Positions 31,489-42,000 of a stretch of 64,000 bases of DNA are shown one piece after another (positions within the stretch are counted from its first letter, which is position 1; the number at the start of each line of letters is the position of its first letter). Source of the DNA: Pseudo-nitzschia pungens (Eukaryota; Bacillariophyta; Bacillariophyceae; Bacillariales; Bacillariaceae). The notes beneath the pieces were generated by a model. It did not search any database and was not told the DNA's origin. It was given only the letters and a program-made list of their open reading frames with translations. The translations under genes were made by a program, and so were the position numbers. The DNA lies in contig CM074760.1 in assembly GCA_037355855.1 (NCBI GenBank), positions 4,952,501 through 5,016,500 on the forward strand. The letters run 5' to 3'.

Positions 31489-32185
31489 AATAGCTCACTT
31501 ATTCTGACATGTGCTTCGCAGCAAAAATATTATTATCGCATCGTGATGCAGCAAAATATATTTCCACCATGGCACTCAAACCAACAACACCACGTAAATT
31601 ACATCCAGTGATACCACTATTACTGTCTACTACTGCTTTAAAGGTGTTCTCTCTATCTTATAATGCTACTACCAAAAGATTTCTACCAGTACCCTACGTA
31701 CAGTATACACAGTACTGGAAACCTACACATCCCCTGCATACATACATACGTACTACTAGGTATGTATGCAGACATGTCATTTTTTCTTTTACTAAGACTG
31801 TAGACTTAGTACTGTAATCTACGTACATTGCTGTCATTTTTTCCAGTCAGCCTGTACAAACAGTACTGTTACCTACGTACATTATGTGCATCATTGCGGT
31901 GAATTTTGTTGTTCAATTTTCCGCCCCACATCTCCCTCGTGGAGGATGTGTCATAATTTTCATAAATTTCGTTTTCGGCGTTGGAATTTTTCTGTCAGGC
32001 CCAGTTTAAAGTGAGAGTGAGGCGCCTGGTACCATCTTGGAGAGACTAATGGCAAAGAAAGTAAAGAACTGATCACTCTTGAAATCCTTCCTGTTATCTT
32101 TTGTTATCAAGGTAGGGTGGGTTGCAGACCTTGAGTCATCTGGCTTATCCAGATATCTACGAGTACGACGCGCGAACGAACCTGC
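31489..32185. other. non-coding, no feature seen
   Basis: AT-rich sequence with repeated ACCTACGTACATT words near 31810-31880. A 102-codon ORF at 31509 has no recognisable domain and is not supported. Confidence 0.5.
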
Positions 32186-32189
32186 AGAG

Positions 32190-32620
32190 GACGACAAAGA
32201 CGATCGGAACAACGAAGACCGAAGACACTAAAAGGTACGACGAAGGTACGATCGTAGAAGAGGGGGACGACGATGATGAGCGAGCTGACGACGACGACCG
32301 GGACGACGACGACGACCGGGACGACAACGACGACCGGGACGACGACGACGACTAACCGCCCGTTGTTTATTTTGTACAACCACACACAGATCGTAGCAAA
32401 GAGCAACGACGGAGACGATCAGAAGAAAGAGGGACGACTCGAAGCGAAGAGCAACGACGACTTCAAGGACGACAAACACGATCGAAACGAAGAGCAACGA
32501 CGATTTCCAGGATGACGACGACGACGATCGAAACGAAGAGCAATGACGATTTCAAGGACGACGACGACGAGGGGAACGACGATCGACCGATACGATTGTT
32601 GAAGAGGGGAACGACCGATA
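32190..32620 (-). repeat. GACGAC-type minisatellite, opposite orientation to 18105-18425
   Basis: Copies of GATCGAAACGAAGAGCAACG plus ACGATTTCAAGGACGACGAC, and a GACGACGACCGG run at 32288-32352. The reverse complement of this unit forms the array at 18105-18425. Acidic or Thr-rich ORFs here are by-products. Confidence 0.75.
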
Positions 32621-32659
32621 CGATCGAAAGACGGCGATAGTTGTTTAAAAATATTCTCG

Positions 32660-34530
32660 TGTATTATCCCCCCTGTGTTATCGACGCGCTGGTTTCTGCT
32701 TGCTGTCCCCCCCTGTATTAACGACGCGTTGGTTGCTGCTTGCTGTCCCCCCCTGTATTAACGACGCGTTGGTTGCTGCTTGCTGTCCCCCCCTGTATTT
32801 TCGACGCGTTGCTGCTTGCTGTCCCCCCCTGTATTATCGACGCGTTGCTGCTGCTTGCTGTCCCCCCTGTATTATCGACGCGTTTGTATTATTGACGCGT
32901 TTGTATTATCGACGCGTTGCTCCTGCTTGCTGTCCCCCCTGTACTATCGATGCATTTGTATTATCCACGCGTTGCTTGTATTATCGACGCGTTGCTTGTG
33001 TTATCGACGCGTTGCTTGTATTATCGACGCGTTGCTGCTTGCTGTCCCCCCTGTATTATCGACGCGTTTGTATTATCCACGCGTTGCTGCTTGCTGTCCC
33101 CCCTGTATTATCAACGCGTTTGTATTATCGACGCGTTGCTCCTGCTTGCTGTCCCCCCTGTATTATCAACGCGTTTGTATTATCCACGCGTTGCTTGTAT
33201 TATCGACGCGTTGCTTGTATTATCGACGCGTTGCTTGTATTATCGACGCGTTGCTGCTTGCTGTCCCCCCTGTATTATCGACGCGTTTGTATTATCCACG
33301 CGTTGCTTGTATTATCGACGCGTTGCTGCTTGCTGTCCCCCTTGTATTATCAACACGTTTGTATTATCGACACGTGCTGTCCCCCCTGTATTATCGACGC
33401 GTTGCTTGTATTATCGACGCGTTGCTGCTGCTTGCTGTCCCCCCTGTATTATCGACGCGTTGCTGCTTGCTGTCCCCCCCCCTGTATTATCGACGCGTTG
33501 CTGCTTGCTGTCCCCCCCCGTATTATCGACGCGTTGCTGCTGCTTGCTGCTTGCTGTCCCCCCCCTGTATTATCGACGCGTTGCTGCTGCTGCTTGCTGT
33601 CCCCCCTGGTGTATTATTGACGCGTTGCTGCTGTTTGCTGTCCCCCTCTGTATTATCGACGCGTTGCTTGTATTATCGACGCGTTGCTGCTGTTTGCTGT
33701 CCCCCCCCCTGTATTATCGCCGCGTTTTGTATAATCGAGACGCGTTGCTGCTGCTTGCTGTCCCCCCCTGTATTATCGATGCGTTGCTGCTTGCTGCTGC
33801 TTGCTGTCCCCCCCTGTATTATCGAGACGCGTTGCTGCTGCTTGCTGTCCCCCCCTGTATTATCGACGCGTTGCTGTTTGCTGCTTGCTGTCCCCCCCGT
33901 ATTATCGACGCGTTGCTGCTTGCTGTCCCCCCTGTATTGTCGACGCGTTCGTTGCTGCTTGCTGTCCCCCCTGTATTTTCGACGCGTTTCTGCTTGCTGT
34001 CCCCCCTGTATTATCGACGCGTTTCTGCTTGCTGTCCCCCCTGTATTTTCGACGCAATGCTGCTTGCTGTCCCCCCTGTATTATCGACGCGTTGCTGCTG
34101 CTTGCTGTCCCCCCCTGTATTATCGACTCGTTGCTGCTTGCTGTCTCCCTGTATTATTGACGCGTTTGTATTATCGACGCGTTGCTGCTGCTTGCTGTCC
34201 CCCCCTGTATTATCGACGCGTTGCTGCTGCTTGCTGTCTCCCTGTATTATTGACGCGTTTGTATTATCGACGCGTTGCTGCTTGCTGTCCCCCCCCCGTA
34301 TTATCGACGCGTTGCTGCTTGCTGTCCCCCCTGTATTATCGACGCGTTTCTGCTGCTTGCTGTCCCCCCTGCATTATCCACGTGTTGCTGCTTGTTGCTG
34401 CTTGCTGTCCCCCCCTGTATCATCGACGCGTTGCTGCTGCTTGCTGTCCCCCCCCTGTATTATCCACGCGTTGCTGCTGCTTGCTGTCCCCCCTGTATTA
34501 TCGACGTGTTGCTGCTTGCTGCTTGGTGTC
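32660..34530 (+). repeat. C-tract/MluI-site minisatellite, array 2
   Basis: Nearly 1.9 kb built of the same unit as array 1 (TGTATTATCGACGCGTTGCTGC, GCTTGCTG, TCCCCCC), with a shorter variant (TTGTATTATCGACGCG) interspersed at 32880-33420. Because no stop codon occurs in any forward frame, ORFs of 599, 569 and 306 aa cover the array; their Leu/Cys/Arg-rich sequences are repeat translations, not genes. Confidence 0.93.
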
Positions 34531-35168
34531 ATTGTCAGTCCATACTGTGATGGTGTTTGTCGGACCAAAGGGAGGGTGACTTCTGCTTTCGCAGAAGAAA
34601 TAAAATCCATAAGATTGTTCGCATGATAATAAGTTTGGCAATCATTGTTGGAATAGAGATGCCTAGAGAGGCCTTGAGATACGTATCGGTAGGTGTGAAA
34701 GTGGCTCGATTCTTGTTTGTATCCTTTGAAGGATTTTGATTTTCTTCTTCTTCCGGAGGCAATGCAGTTGCGACAATGGAATGTCTTGGGTATTCTGGGC
34801 TCATTGGCAAAGTGCCTTGGGTCGGAGGAAGCTTTCGGCATGGTGGTGTGTGTTTTTGTGATGCGATTCTTAGCTGGGGTACCGGTATGTGATGTGACAC
34901 CACTGAAAAAAAAGTTCACAAAGGTGCACGACGTAACACTTTGGTGTGATTGAAGTAAATTGGATTTAAAATTATTTGTTGTGTTGAGTCAAGTGTGTCA
35001 AATGTGTAAAATGGAATGAAAATGTGAAGAGGGACTGAATGTCAGGGTCAAGAAGAGAACATTTCCGTCGACACGTTGGGGGAGTTGAGAAAAGGGAGAA
35101 ATGTGGTTGAGAATAATGGAAAAAAGTTGAGAATAATAGAAAAGAGGTTGTGAAATAAAAAATTTGGG
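34531..35168. other. no feature recognised
   Basis: Mixed-composition sequence with overlapping ORFs on both strands of up to 181 codons (one runs into array 2). None shows a domain. A small hairpin, CTTCTGCTTTCGCAGAAG, sits at 34579-34596. The last part (34960-35168) is AT-rich. Confidence 0.45.
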
Positions 35169-35186
35169 TTGAATTTTTTTTAGACA
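35169..35186 (+). repeat. 18-bp target-site duplication of LINE-B, left copy
   Basis: TTGAATTTTTTTTAGACA, repeated exactly at 45161-45178. Confidence 0.93.
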
Positions 35187-36070
35187 CACAAGCCTCCCCC
35201 TGGTCCCTAGATCTATCTACTAAAGCCCCTGTTTTCAAGCAAGCAGCTTCTCTGATCCCTAAGTGTCTCGCTCAAGGTACCTGTCTTCAAGCCAATTGCC
35301 CCTGGATACTGATTCCACTTATAAGTACTCGCGAGTTTGAACTTCAAGTTCCCTCCTGAGCCTTTTAAGTGTGCCCTGTCATTGATTTCCCCCGGTCCCT
35401 AAGTGTTCCTACTACAGCCCCTGTTTTCAAGCAAGAAGCTTCCCTGGTCCCTAAGTGTCTCGCTCAAGGTCCCTGTTTTCAAGCCAATTGCCCCTGGATA
35501 CTGTTTCCACTTATAAGTACTCGCGAGTTTGAACTTCAAGTTCCCTCCTGAGCCTTTTAAGTGTGCCCTGCTATTGATATCCCCTGGTCCCTAAGTGTTC
35601 CTACTAAAGCCCCTGTTTTCAAGCCACTAGCTTCCCGGTGGGCTGCTGTATTTCCGATTCGAATTTGCAAGCCTACAAGCCTAGCTGCAAAATTGTTCAA
35701 ATTTGCACAATTTTCAAGCTAGGAGTACAGTACGAGTACAAGCCTACACGATTTGCCGAGTACAAGCCTACAAGCTACACGATTTGCAGAGCTCTTCCGC
35801 GCGCAGAGTTTTTGTGCTCCAAGTGTGAGACAAATTTTGCTCGTTTTTTAGCAAAAATTTCTGAGTTCCCCAGTGACTTTTGTGGGTGTGCTCCAGTATA
35901 TTTTTTGGATCCACAGGGACCTTTTCCTTGTCCAGACCAAGGTTACCCTTGTTGTTGCTGCTGTACCCTGTTTCCAGGATACACCCATCTGTATATATCC
36001 ATACAGGTTAACACTGACAGCCTACCAGCGCCCGAGCCAACACGCCTATTCAGACGATCCTAGCCCCACC
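35187..36070 (+). promoter_or_regulatory. LINE-B 5'UTR with 192-bp tandem monomers
   Basis: GGTCCCTA occurs at 35202, 35394 and 35586, giving two complete 192-bp monomers and a partial third. A shared downstream leader (35640-36070) follows, up to ATG 36071. A monomer fragment starts the element. Promoter activity is assumed by analogy with other LINEs. Confidence 0.65.
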
Positions 36071-39028
36071 ATGCCTTCCCCCCCGCCAGCTTCCAGGCGA
36101 AAAAGGTCTACCTTGGCTAACACTCCTTCAAACAAACGCGCCTTTACGGGGACCCCTTCCCGCCGACTACCTGCTGGTTCCGTTCTTCAGGCTACTCCCT
36201 CCCCCCCTCCCTCTCCCCGTACATCTAGGGATTCACTCCCTTCTGATGATGATATGTCCTTCACTTCTGCTGTGTCTACTGGTGCACTAGATGATGTTGA
36301 TATGAGCACTGAGCAGTCAGGCACTGGGCATTCGGACACAGGGCATTCAGGCAGTGGGCAGTCCGACAGTGGGACGTCTGATAGTGGGAAGTCCAACAGT
36401 GGGAAGTCCAACAGTGGGAATTCCAACAGTGGGACGTCCAACAGTGGGAAGCCCAACAGTGGAAAGTCCAACAGTGCCACGTCTAGGGATGGCCAGCCAG
36501 GCTCTGAGCACTCAGACTCTAAGCACCCTCCTTCCAAGGTCTCTCCTTCCAAGTCTAGTCTGAAACAAGCTACTCTTGCATTTCTTTCTGACACACCGTC
36601 TGCAGAGCGACATGCCCTGCGCAAGAAAGCCCTGGCTGCTGCCAACAAAGCTCACTCAGATTCCTTCCTCTGGTGCTTCTACGGTAAGGGGCCTTTTACT
36701 GGTCGTGCTTCCATTCCCACCCCTATCCACACTCTTCGTAAAACTCCAGCAGGATCCCGGCTATGGACTGGGTGTCCTAGCCCCACTCACTTCTTCAGCA
36801 AGAAAGATGGGAATGACAAGAAATCCATCCATGATGTTTGTCAGTCTGCCATCCCTCCAGCATATGCTCAAGCTTTTCCTGACACCCCTGAGTGGAGAAC
36901 TGCTTCTGTGGAGTCCCTGGTTTCCCTTGCTTCTCTCTGCTTTCAAGCCTCTGCAGACTGGACCAAGCAACCTTCAGGCCATGCTCTGAAGAGATGTCTT
37001 ATTGGTTTGGCCAAGATGTCTCCTGAGTGTTTTGATGACCTGTATTGTGAAGGTAACCTTTTGCCCAGCACTGAAGGACGAGTTTGGTTGGCAGCCAATC
37101 AGGTGCTTGGCTCCCACTGGTATTTCAAGAAGCGACCTCCTACACCTGCGCCAACTGCAGTTGATGATGCTTCCACTTCCAAATCAGTGTCCTTTCTTCC
37201 TGGTGGTGGTGATGCTACTGTCTTGTCCTCCTCTGCTGGGCATTTCCTCCAACGCCGAGGGGTTTGCTCCAGTGATTCTAGAGCTCCAGTGGATGTCACT
37301 GCTGGCACCAAGTGTTCTCATCGTTCTTATGTCACTCTGTCCCTTCCAAGGTTGATGTCACAACACCCTGGGGAACTATATGATGAGCTGCTCAAGTCTC
37401 TCAAGGAAGCTTTGGATCTTCTATGGACTGTTGACAAGCGCCTGGTGTTGTATGTTTTTCCCTCCAGAGCCAGGCTCAACCCCAAGGCCAAGCCTGTTAC
37501 CAAGTTTTGGACGACACTTCCTGACAGGAAGACCTTGGAATTGTATGTTGCTCAGCTATGGCTTCGCAGTAGAACTGCTCCTCATCTACGCTTCTTTGTG
37601 GGCCACAGTGCTTCCCTGGAGAAACTCTTTTCATCACAATTGCTCCAGAGGCTCAGAGACCGTGACATGGACCTGAAATATGACCACATACAGGCCCCAG
37701 TTATTGTCACATGTGGCTTTCTCCTTGGATCTTACATGCAGAGTTTTGATCTTGACCACTACAACGAATTGCTTCAGACTCATCCCAGGTTTCAGGCATG
37801 TCCTATTGCTGTTATCAGGAAGAATATCAGCCTTGACAACTCCAGAACTCCTGATCCCAATCCTGTTCTGGCTGCACATGTTTTGTGTGATGCTACAAAG
37901 CGCGCCCAAACTGTTAAGCTCCTCAAAGCCCAGTTCAATCGGTGCAAACCTTCAGACATTGCCTCTCTCCCTGATGGTAAATTCTACAAGTTTATTGAGA
38001 CAGCTACCAATCCTTCTGACAGACCTCTTCCCCCCTCCAAGCTCAAGACTGTTCGCCAGGCTAAGCACCGCCAAGCTAAATTTATTGAGAGCCATGAAAC
38101 TGCTCCTGTTCTGGGGGTAGTTGATCTTGATCTTCCAGTTGACCTGGGCCAAGGGCTGGGTTTGAAGACACTGCGCAGTGTGCTTCTGGGTATCAGAACC
38201 CGTGACAATTGGTCATGGCCTCTTTTTCTTTCTGTAGATACCAGTTCATACCGAGGCGAGATCCTTGCTTTGTACAATATCACTACCAAGGCTGAAGCAA
38301 TGGCCATGTTGTCTTTCCTGCCTATTATACTGGAAGCTCATTATGGTTCTTGTGTTCGACAATGGTTCTCTTCTGAGTGCCTGACTGAAATGGAAGCCTA
38401 CCATTGGGATGCTGCTGCCAATTGTGTTGTGGAAACTGAACCTGCTGCAGATCCAATGCAGGATGACTCTCTTCCCTTTTTTGGTGATGGGGATGCAAGA
38501 GATTGGGAACTTGTTGATGATGAATTGTCAGTTGACCTTGCCCCAGACCTTACCTTTGATCTGGATCTGCACTTTAACCTCCAAGCCCGTGCTGACAGTG
38601 GTGGTGGCGGATTTGATGATTCTCAATCCATGGATACTTTAGCAACCGGTACTTCCAATCTCACTGATGTCCAGGCTTCAGCGCCTGCAGGTGGTGTTCC
38701 TACTGGAGGTGATCCTTCCAATGTTGCCAAGGCTGATGCCTCTCCTGGTATTCCTCCTGAAGTTCCCCCTGCAGTTCCTGACCCTCCCCAGAATGCCATG
38801 GCTGGTGACCTCCCTGTGGCCTCTCCTGATTCCTCAACTGCAGTTCCTGCTGCCGGTGGTGGGGAAGACGCAGCCTCTGCATTGAGGCTTGGAGTTGCTG
38901 CAATTGCATTCTCCTCCAGCCATGATGCTAGTGTCAGTGATTTGAGCCATGCCAATGTCTCCACCAAATCAGCTCCGGCAACTCTTTCTTCCGTGCGACA
39001 GACTCGGTTTCCTTCTGATCATGGTTAG
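36071..39028 (+). CDS. LINE-B ORF1 protein, 985 aa
   Basis: Start at ATG 36071 (CCCCACCATGCC); the upstream open frame has no earlier in-frame ATG. The N-terminus is basic and Pro/Ser-rich (PPPASRRKR). Residues about 80-140 are Ser/Gly repeats of SNSGK/SNSGT pentapeptides. From about 165 to 800 there is a globular region I cannot assign (phrases LWCFYGKGPF, PRLMSQHPGELYDELL, VLYVFPSRARL, WPLFLSVDTSSYRGEI). The C-terminus is acidic, then Pro/Ala-rich. No CCHC or RRM recognised. By position it is the LINE ORF1 product, expected to bind element RNA. It ends at TAG 39026-39028, overlapping the ORF2 start. Confidence 0.85.
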   Translation: MPSPPPASRRKRSTLANTPSNKRAFTGTPSRRLPAGSVLQATPSPPPSPRTSRDSLPSDDDMSFTSAVSTGALDDVDMSTEQSGTGHSDTGHSGSGQSDSGTSDSGKSNSGKSNSGNSNSGTSNSGKPNSGKSNSATSRDGQPGSEHSDSKHPPSKVSPSKSSLKQATLAFLSDTPSAERHALRKKALAAANKAHSDSFLWCFYGKGPFTGRASIPTPIHTLRKTPAGSRLWTGCPSPTHFFSKKDGNDKKSIHDVCQSAIPPAYAQAFPDTPEWRTASVESLVSLASLCFQASADWTKQPSGHALKRCLIGLAKMSPECFDDLYCEGNLLPSTEGRVWLAANQVLGSHWYFKKRPPTPAPTAVDDASTSKSVSFLPGGGDATVLSSSAGHFLQRRGVCSSDSRAPVDVTAGTKCSHRSYVTLSLPRLMSQHPGELYDELLKSLKEALDLLWTVDKRLVLYVFPSRARLNPKAKPVTKFWTTLPDRKTLELYVAQLWLRSRTAPHLRFFVGHSASLEKLFSSQLLQRLRDRDMDLKYDHIQAPVIVTCGFLLGSYMQSFDLDHYNELLQTHPRFQACPIAVIRKNISLDNSRTPDPNPVLAAHVLCDATKRAQTVKLLKAQFNRCKPSDIASLPDGKFYKFIETATNPSDRPLPPSKLKTVRQAKHRQAKFIESHETAPVLGVVDLDLPVDLGQGLGLKTLRSVLLGIRTRDNWSWPLFLSVDTSSYRGEILALYNITTKAEAMAMLSFLPIILEAHYGSCVRQWFSSECLTEMEAYHWDAAANCVVETEPAADPMQDDSLPFFGDGDARDWELVDDELSVDLAPDLTFDLDLHFNLQARADSGGGGFDDSQSMDTLATGTSNLTDVQASAPAGGVPTGGDPSNVAKADASPGIPPEVPPAVPDPPQNAMAGDLPVASPDSSTAVPAAGGGEDAASALRLGVAAIAFSSSHDASVSDLSHANVSTKSAPATLSSVRQTRFPSDHG
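39021..39028 (+). promoter_or_regulatory. ORF1 stop / ORF2 start overlap ATGGTTAG
   Basis: The ORF2 start ATG 39021 lies 2 nt before the last ORF1 sense codon ends, and the ORF1 stop TAG is 39026-39028. LINE-A keeps the same overlap at 11023-11030. An 8-nt overlap suggests ORF2 is translated by termination-reinitiation. Confidence 0.55.
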
Positions 39029-42000
39029 CTCTTCTGATATGAGGTGTGATGGGATGCCTTCCAATCCAAATCCCATCAATGCTTCTCCTGTTTCTCCCTT
39101 TTCCCCCTCCGCCTCTTCCCCTGTCCCTCATTTTGTCCAATTAACTCTTCATGGAGAATCTCTTGCTGCTAAGGATTCTGACACTTTTGGTCATTCCTTC
39201 CCTCAAGCTCCATCCTCTAACTCCACCATCATCACCTTCCAAAACATTGGACCACAGCGCAGAGCTGCCTTTATGTCCATGTCCAAGCACAACGCCCGTC
39301 AATTTGTCAAGAGCAATGCCAGTGTGGCTCTTTTTGCTGAACATTGTTTGAATGAATCCAAACTCCTGCCCTGTGATCTTTTCAATCGGCGCATGAAGAA
39401 TGTCAGTCCCTCAAGTTTTTCCTATCTTGCCAACAACAAGCATGAAGCTTCTGACTGTTCATGGCTTCAGCCTGGTGGTACAGGATTTTCCATTGATCAA
39501 CTGTTCAGTTCCCACAAGATTGCCCATGGGGCTGATCCTTCTGGTCTTGGAAGATGGTCCTTTGTCAAGTTTCAGGGCAGGGATGGTTACACTGTCACTA
39601 TGTTTTCTGCTTACTGCCCTGTTGAAAATGACAGGGATCTTGGTTCCGTCTGGAATCAACAGTACCGATACTTTCAAGCAGCTGAAAATCTTTTCAGTCC
39701 CAACCCATGTATTCTCTTTCACAGGGATTTGACTGCTGCCCTTCAGGTCTGTCTGGGTGCAGGTGACCAGGTCATTCTTGGGATTGATCAAAATGCTGAT
39801 GTTCGGACTGATGGCTTGTCTTTTGAGCTCAAGGCTCTTGGTTTCAGAGATGCCATTCTTACCCTTCATAGTCAGTCTTCTCCTCCTGCCACTCACAACC
39901 GCAACACTACCAGAACACCAATTGATGCCATTTGGGTCTCTGAGAATGTTGATGTTCTCAGGGCTGGGTATTGTCCCTTTGGTGGCGCCTATGGTATGGA
40001 ATCGGATCACAGAATGCTTTGGATTGAAGTCTGTAATTGCAGCCTCATGGGCAAACACCTGCCACCTACCGTGAGCTTCTCTCATTCCAAACTCCAGTCC
40101 TCCCACCCACATCTGCGCCAACGGTATTTCAAGCGTGTCAGGCACAGCTTTCTCAAGGCTGGAGTGTTTTCTCTCCAAGCTAAGCTGGAACACCTCCTGG
40201 CTCAGTTTCAGTCTGGGGATATTTCTGTGCGCGCTGATCTCATCACCACATATGAAGTCCTCCATGAAACCTCCACCTCTCTCAGGCTCTCTGTTGAACA
40301 AAACCTTTGCCACACTAGAGCTGGTCTGGTTCCATGGTCCCCGAAGCTGCAAGTCTATCGTGATACAATTGACTTTTGGCGGCGTGTTGTTAAGCTGAGA
40401 CAGGGTGTGTCCACCAGTCATACTGTTTTGAAAAGGCTGGCATGCAAGCTTTCTCTCTACAAAGGAGAACACAGTGATCTTTCCAGTGCTATCCTCCACT
40501 TGAAACAAGCTTACAGGCAATACCGGGCAGTGAAAAAATTGGCCCCCTCATGGAGAGACTCCTTCAATCAAGGCCTGGTGGATGCACTTCTTGCTGAAGG
40601 CAAACCTCACAACCAGAATGCTTCCCAGATTCGTGCCAGGATGCGCAGGGAACGACTTCAAAGAGAGCTTGGCCTTGCTGCTAGGTCTATTCGGGGACGT
40701 GTCAACAAGTCAGCTGTCTTGCGTGCTATTGCAGTTGGCCATGATGGTGTTGAACAGGTCTTGGAGTCCCAGTCCACTATGGTTCCAGCTATGGCTGACT
40801 CCAATGTCCGGCGTCAACAGCAGTGTCTTGGCACTCCCTCCATGACTCCCTCCTTCATTCAAGATTTTGGCTACCTCGGCACAGCCCATGCTTCTGCTCA
40901 AGTTCTTGATGGCACATATAATCCTCCTCCTGCCACTGACAAATACCTGTCTGAATTTCTTTCTTGTCTCAAAGTCCCTGCCTCTATTCTGAGTTTGCCT
41001 CCCTTTGACTATTCAGTGTGTCCAGCTGACAATGCTGCTGCCTGGAAACACCAGAGGGAACGCACAGCAAGTGAACCTTCTTGTTTGAGTTTTGCCCACC
41101 ACAAGGCTTTTGCCCTGGATCCCCAGCTGAACAAGTTTGACACTCTACTGAGATCAGTCCCATTGATTGTTGGCTTCTCTCCTTCTGCCTGGCAGGTCAT
41201 CACGGATGTTGAGATATTCAAGAAACCTGGTGAATATAGAGTGGATAAGATGAGGCTCATCCAGTTGATGTCTCCTGAGTTCCAAATCAACAACAAAATG
41301 ATTGGCAGACGCATTCTTGCCTACGCTGAACGTGCCAATGCAGTGGCTGTTGATCAACATGGAAGCCGGAAACACCACAAGGCCATCAACACCTGCCTGA
41401 ACAAGAAGCTCATCTGTGATGTGTTGAGGCAGAAGCGCAGATCCGGTGCTGTTGCTATGAATGATGCCAAGGGCTGTTATGATAGAATCTCTCATCCCAT
41501 TGCAGGTCTCACTCTCCAGAGCTTTGGTGTTCCTGCACATGTGTGTGAAGTTCTTCTGTCTACTCTGCAACATGCTAAGCACCACATCAAAACTGGTTTT
41601 GGTCGGTCAGGTCCTGTGTATGGTGATGAACCTGTTCCTCTCAGTGGTTGTGGCCAAGGCAATGGTATTGGTCCAACTCTTTGGGCTTTGGTGTCAACCA
41701 TTGTCTTCCGAATGATGCAACAGGCTGGACATGGTGTCCATCTTATCACTTCTTTGTCACTGCAACTGGTTTCTCTTGTGGGTTTTGCCTTTGTGGATGA
41801 CACAGATTTGTTTTGTGCTGGCTCTGATTCCTCCACATCTGGTGAGGAATTAGCTGTTGACTTTCAGGGAGCTCTTGACCGATGGGCTGGTGGGATTATT
41901 GCCACTGGTGGTGCTATTGAACCTGCCAAATCCTTCTGTTATTTGATTGATTTCAAATGGAATGGATCCGGTTGGGACTATCGCTCCATTGCTGACATGC

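Noticed and set aside
32700..34626. Three overlapping ORFs of 306-599 aa, Leu/Cys/Arg-rich
   Set aside because: They are the three forward translations of a stop-free minisatellite; all frames are open equally, and the protein repeats change with C-run length.
34557..34953. Small host gene at 34557-34953
   Set aside because: Short overlapping ORFs on both strands without domain or codon signal; one antisense ORF runs into the minisatellite.
35873..36070. An N-terminal extension of LINE-B ORF1
   Set aside because: The open frame extends upstream, but the first codon there is GTG and the first ATG with good context is 36071; LINE-A has the same ATG.
38949..39020. An N-terminal extension of LINE-B ORF2
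   Set aside because: It would lie inside ORF1; the overlap ATG at 39021 is conserved in LINE-A and is the simpler start.
39459..40520. 353-aa antisense ORF
   Set aside because: Complement of the LINE-B ORF2 endonuclease region; no domain, and the sense frame has full motif support.
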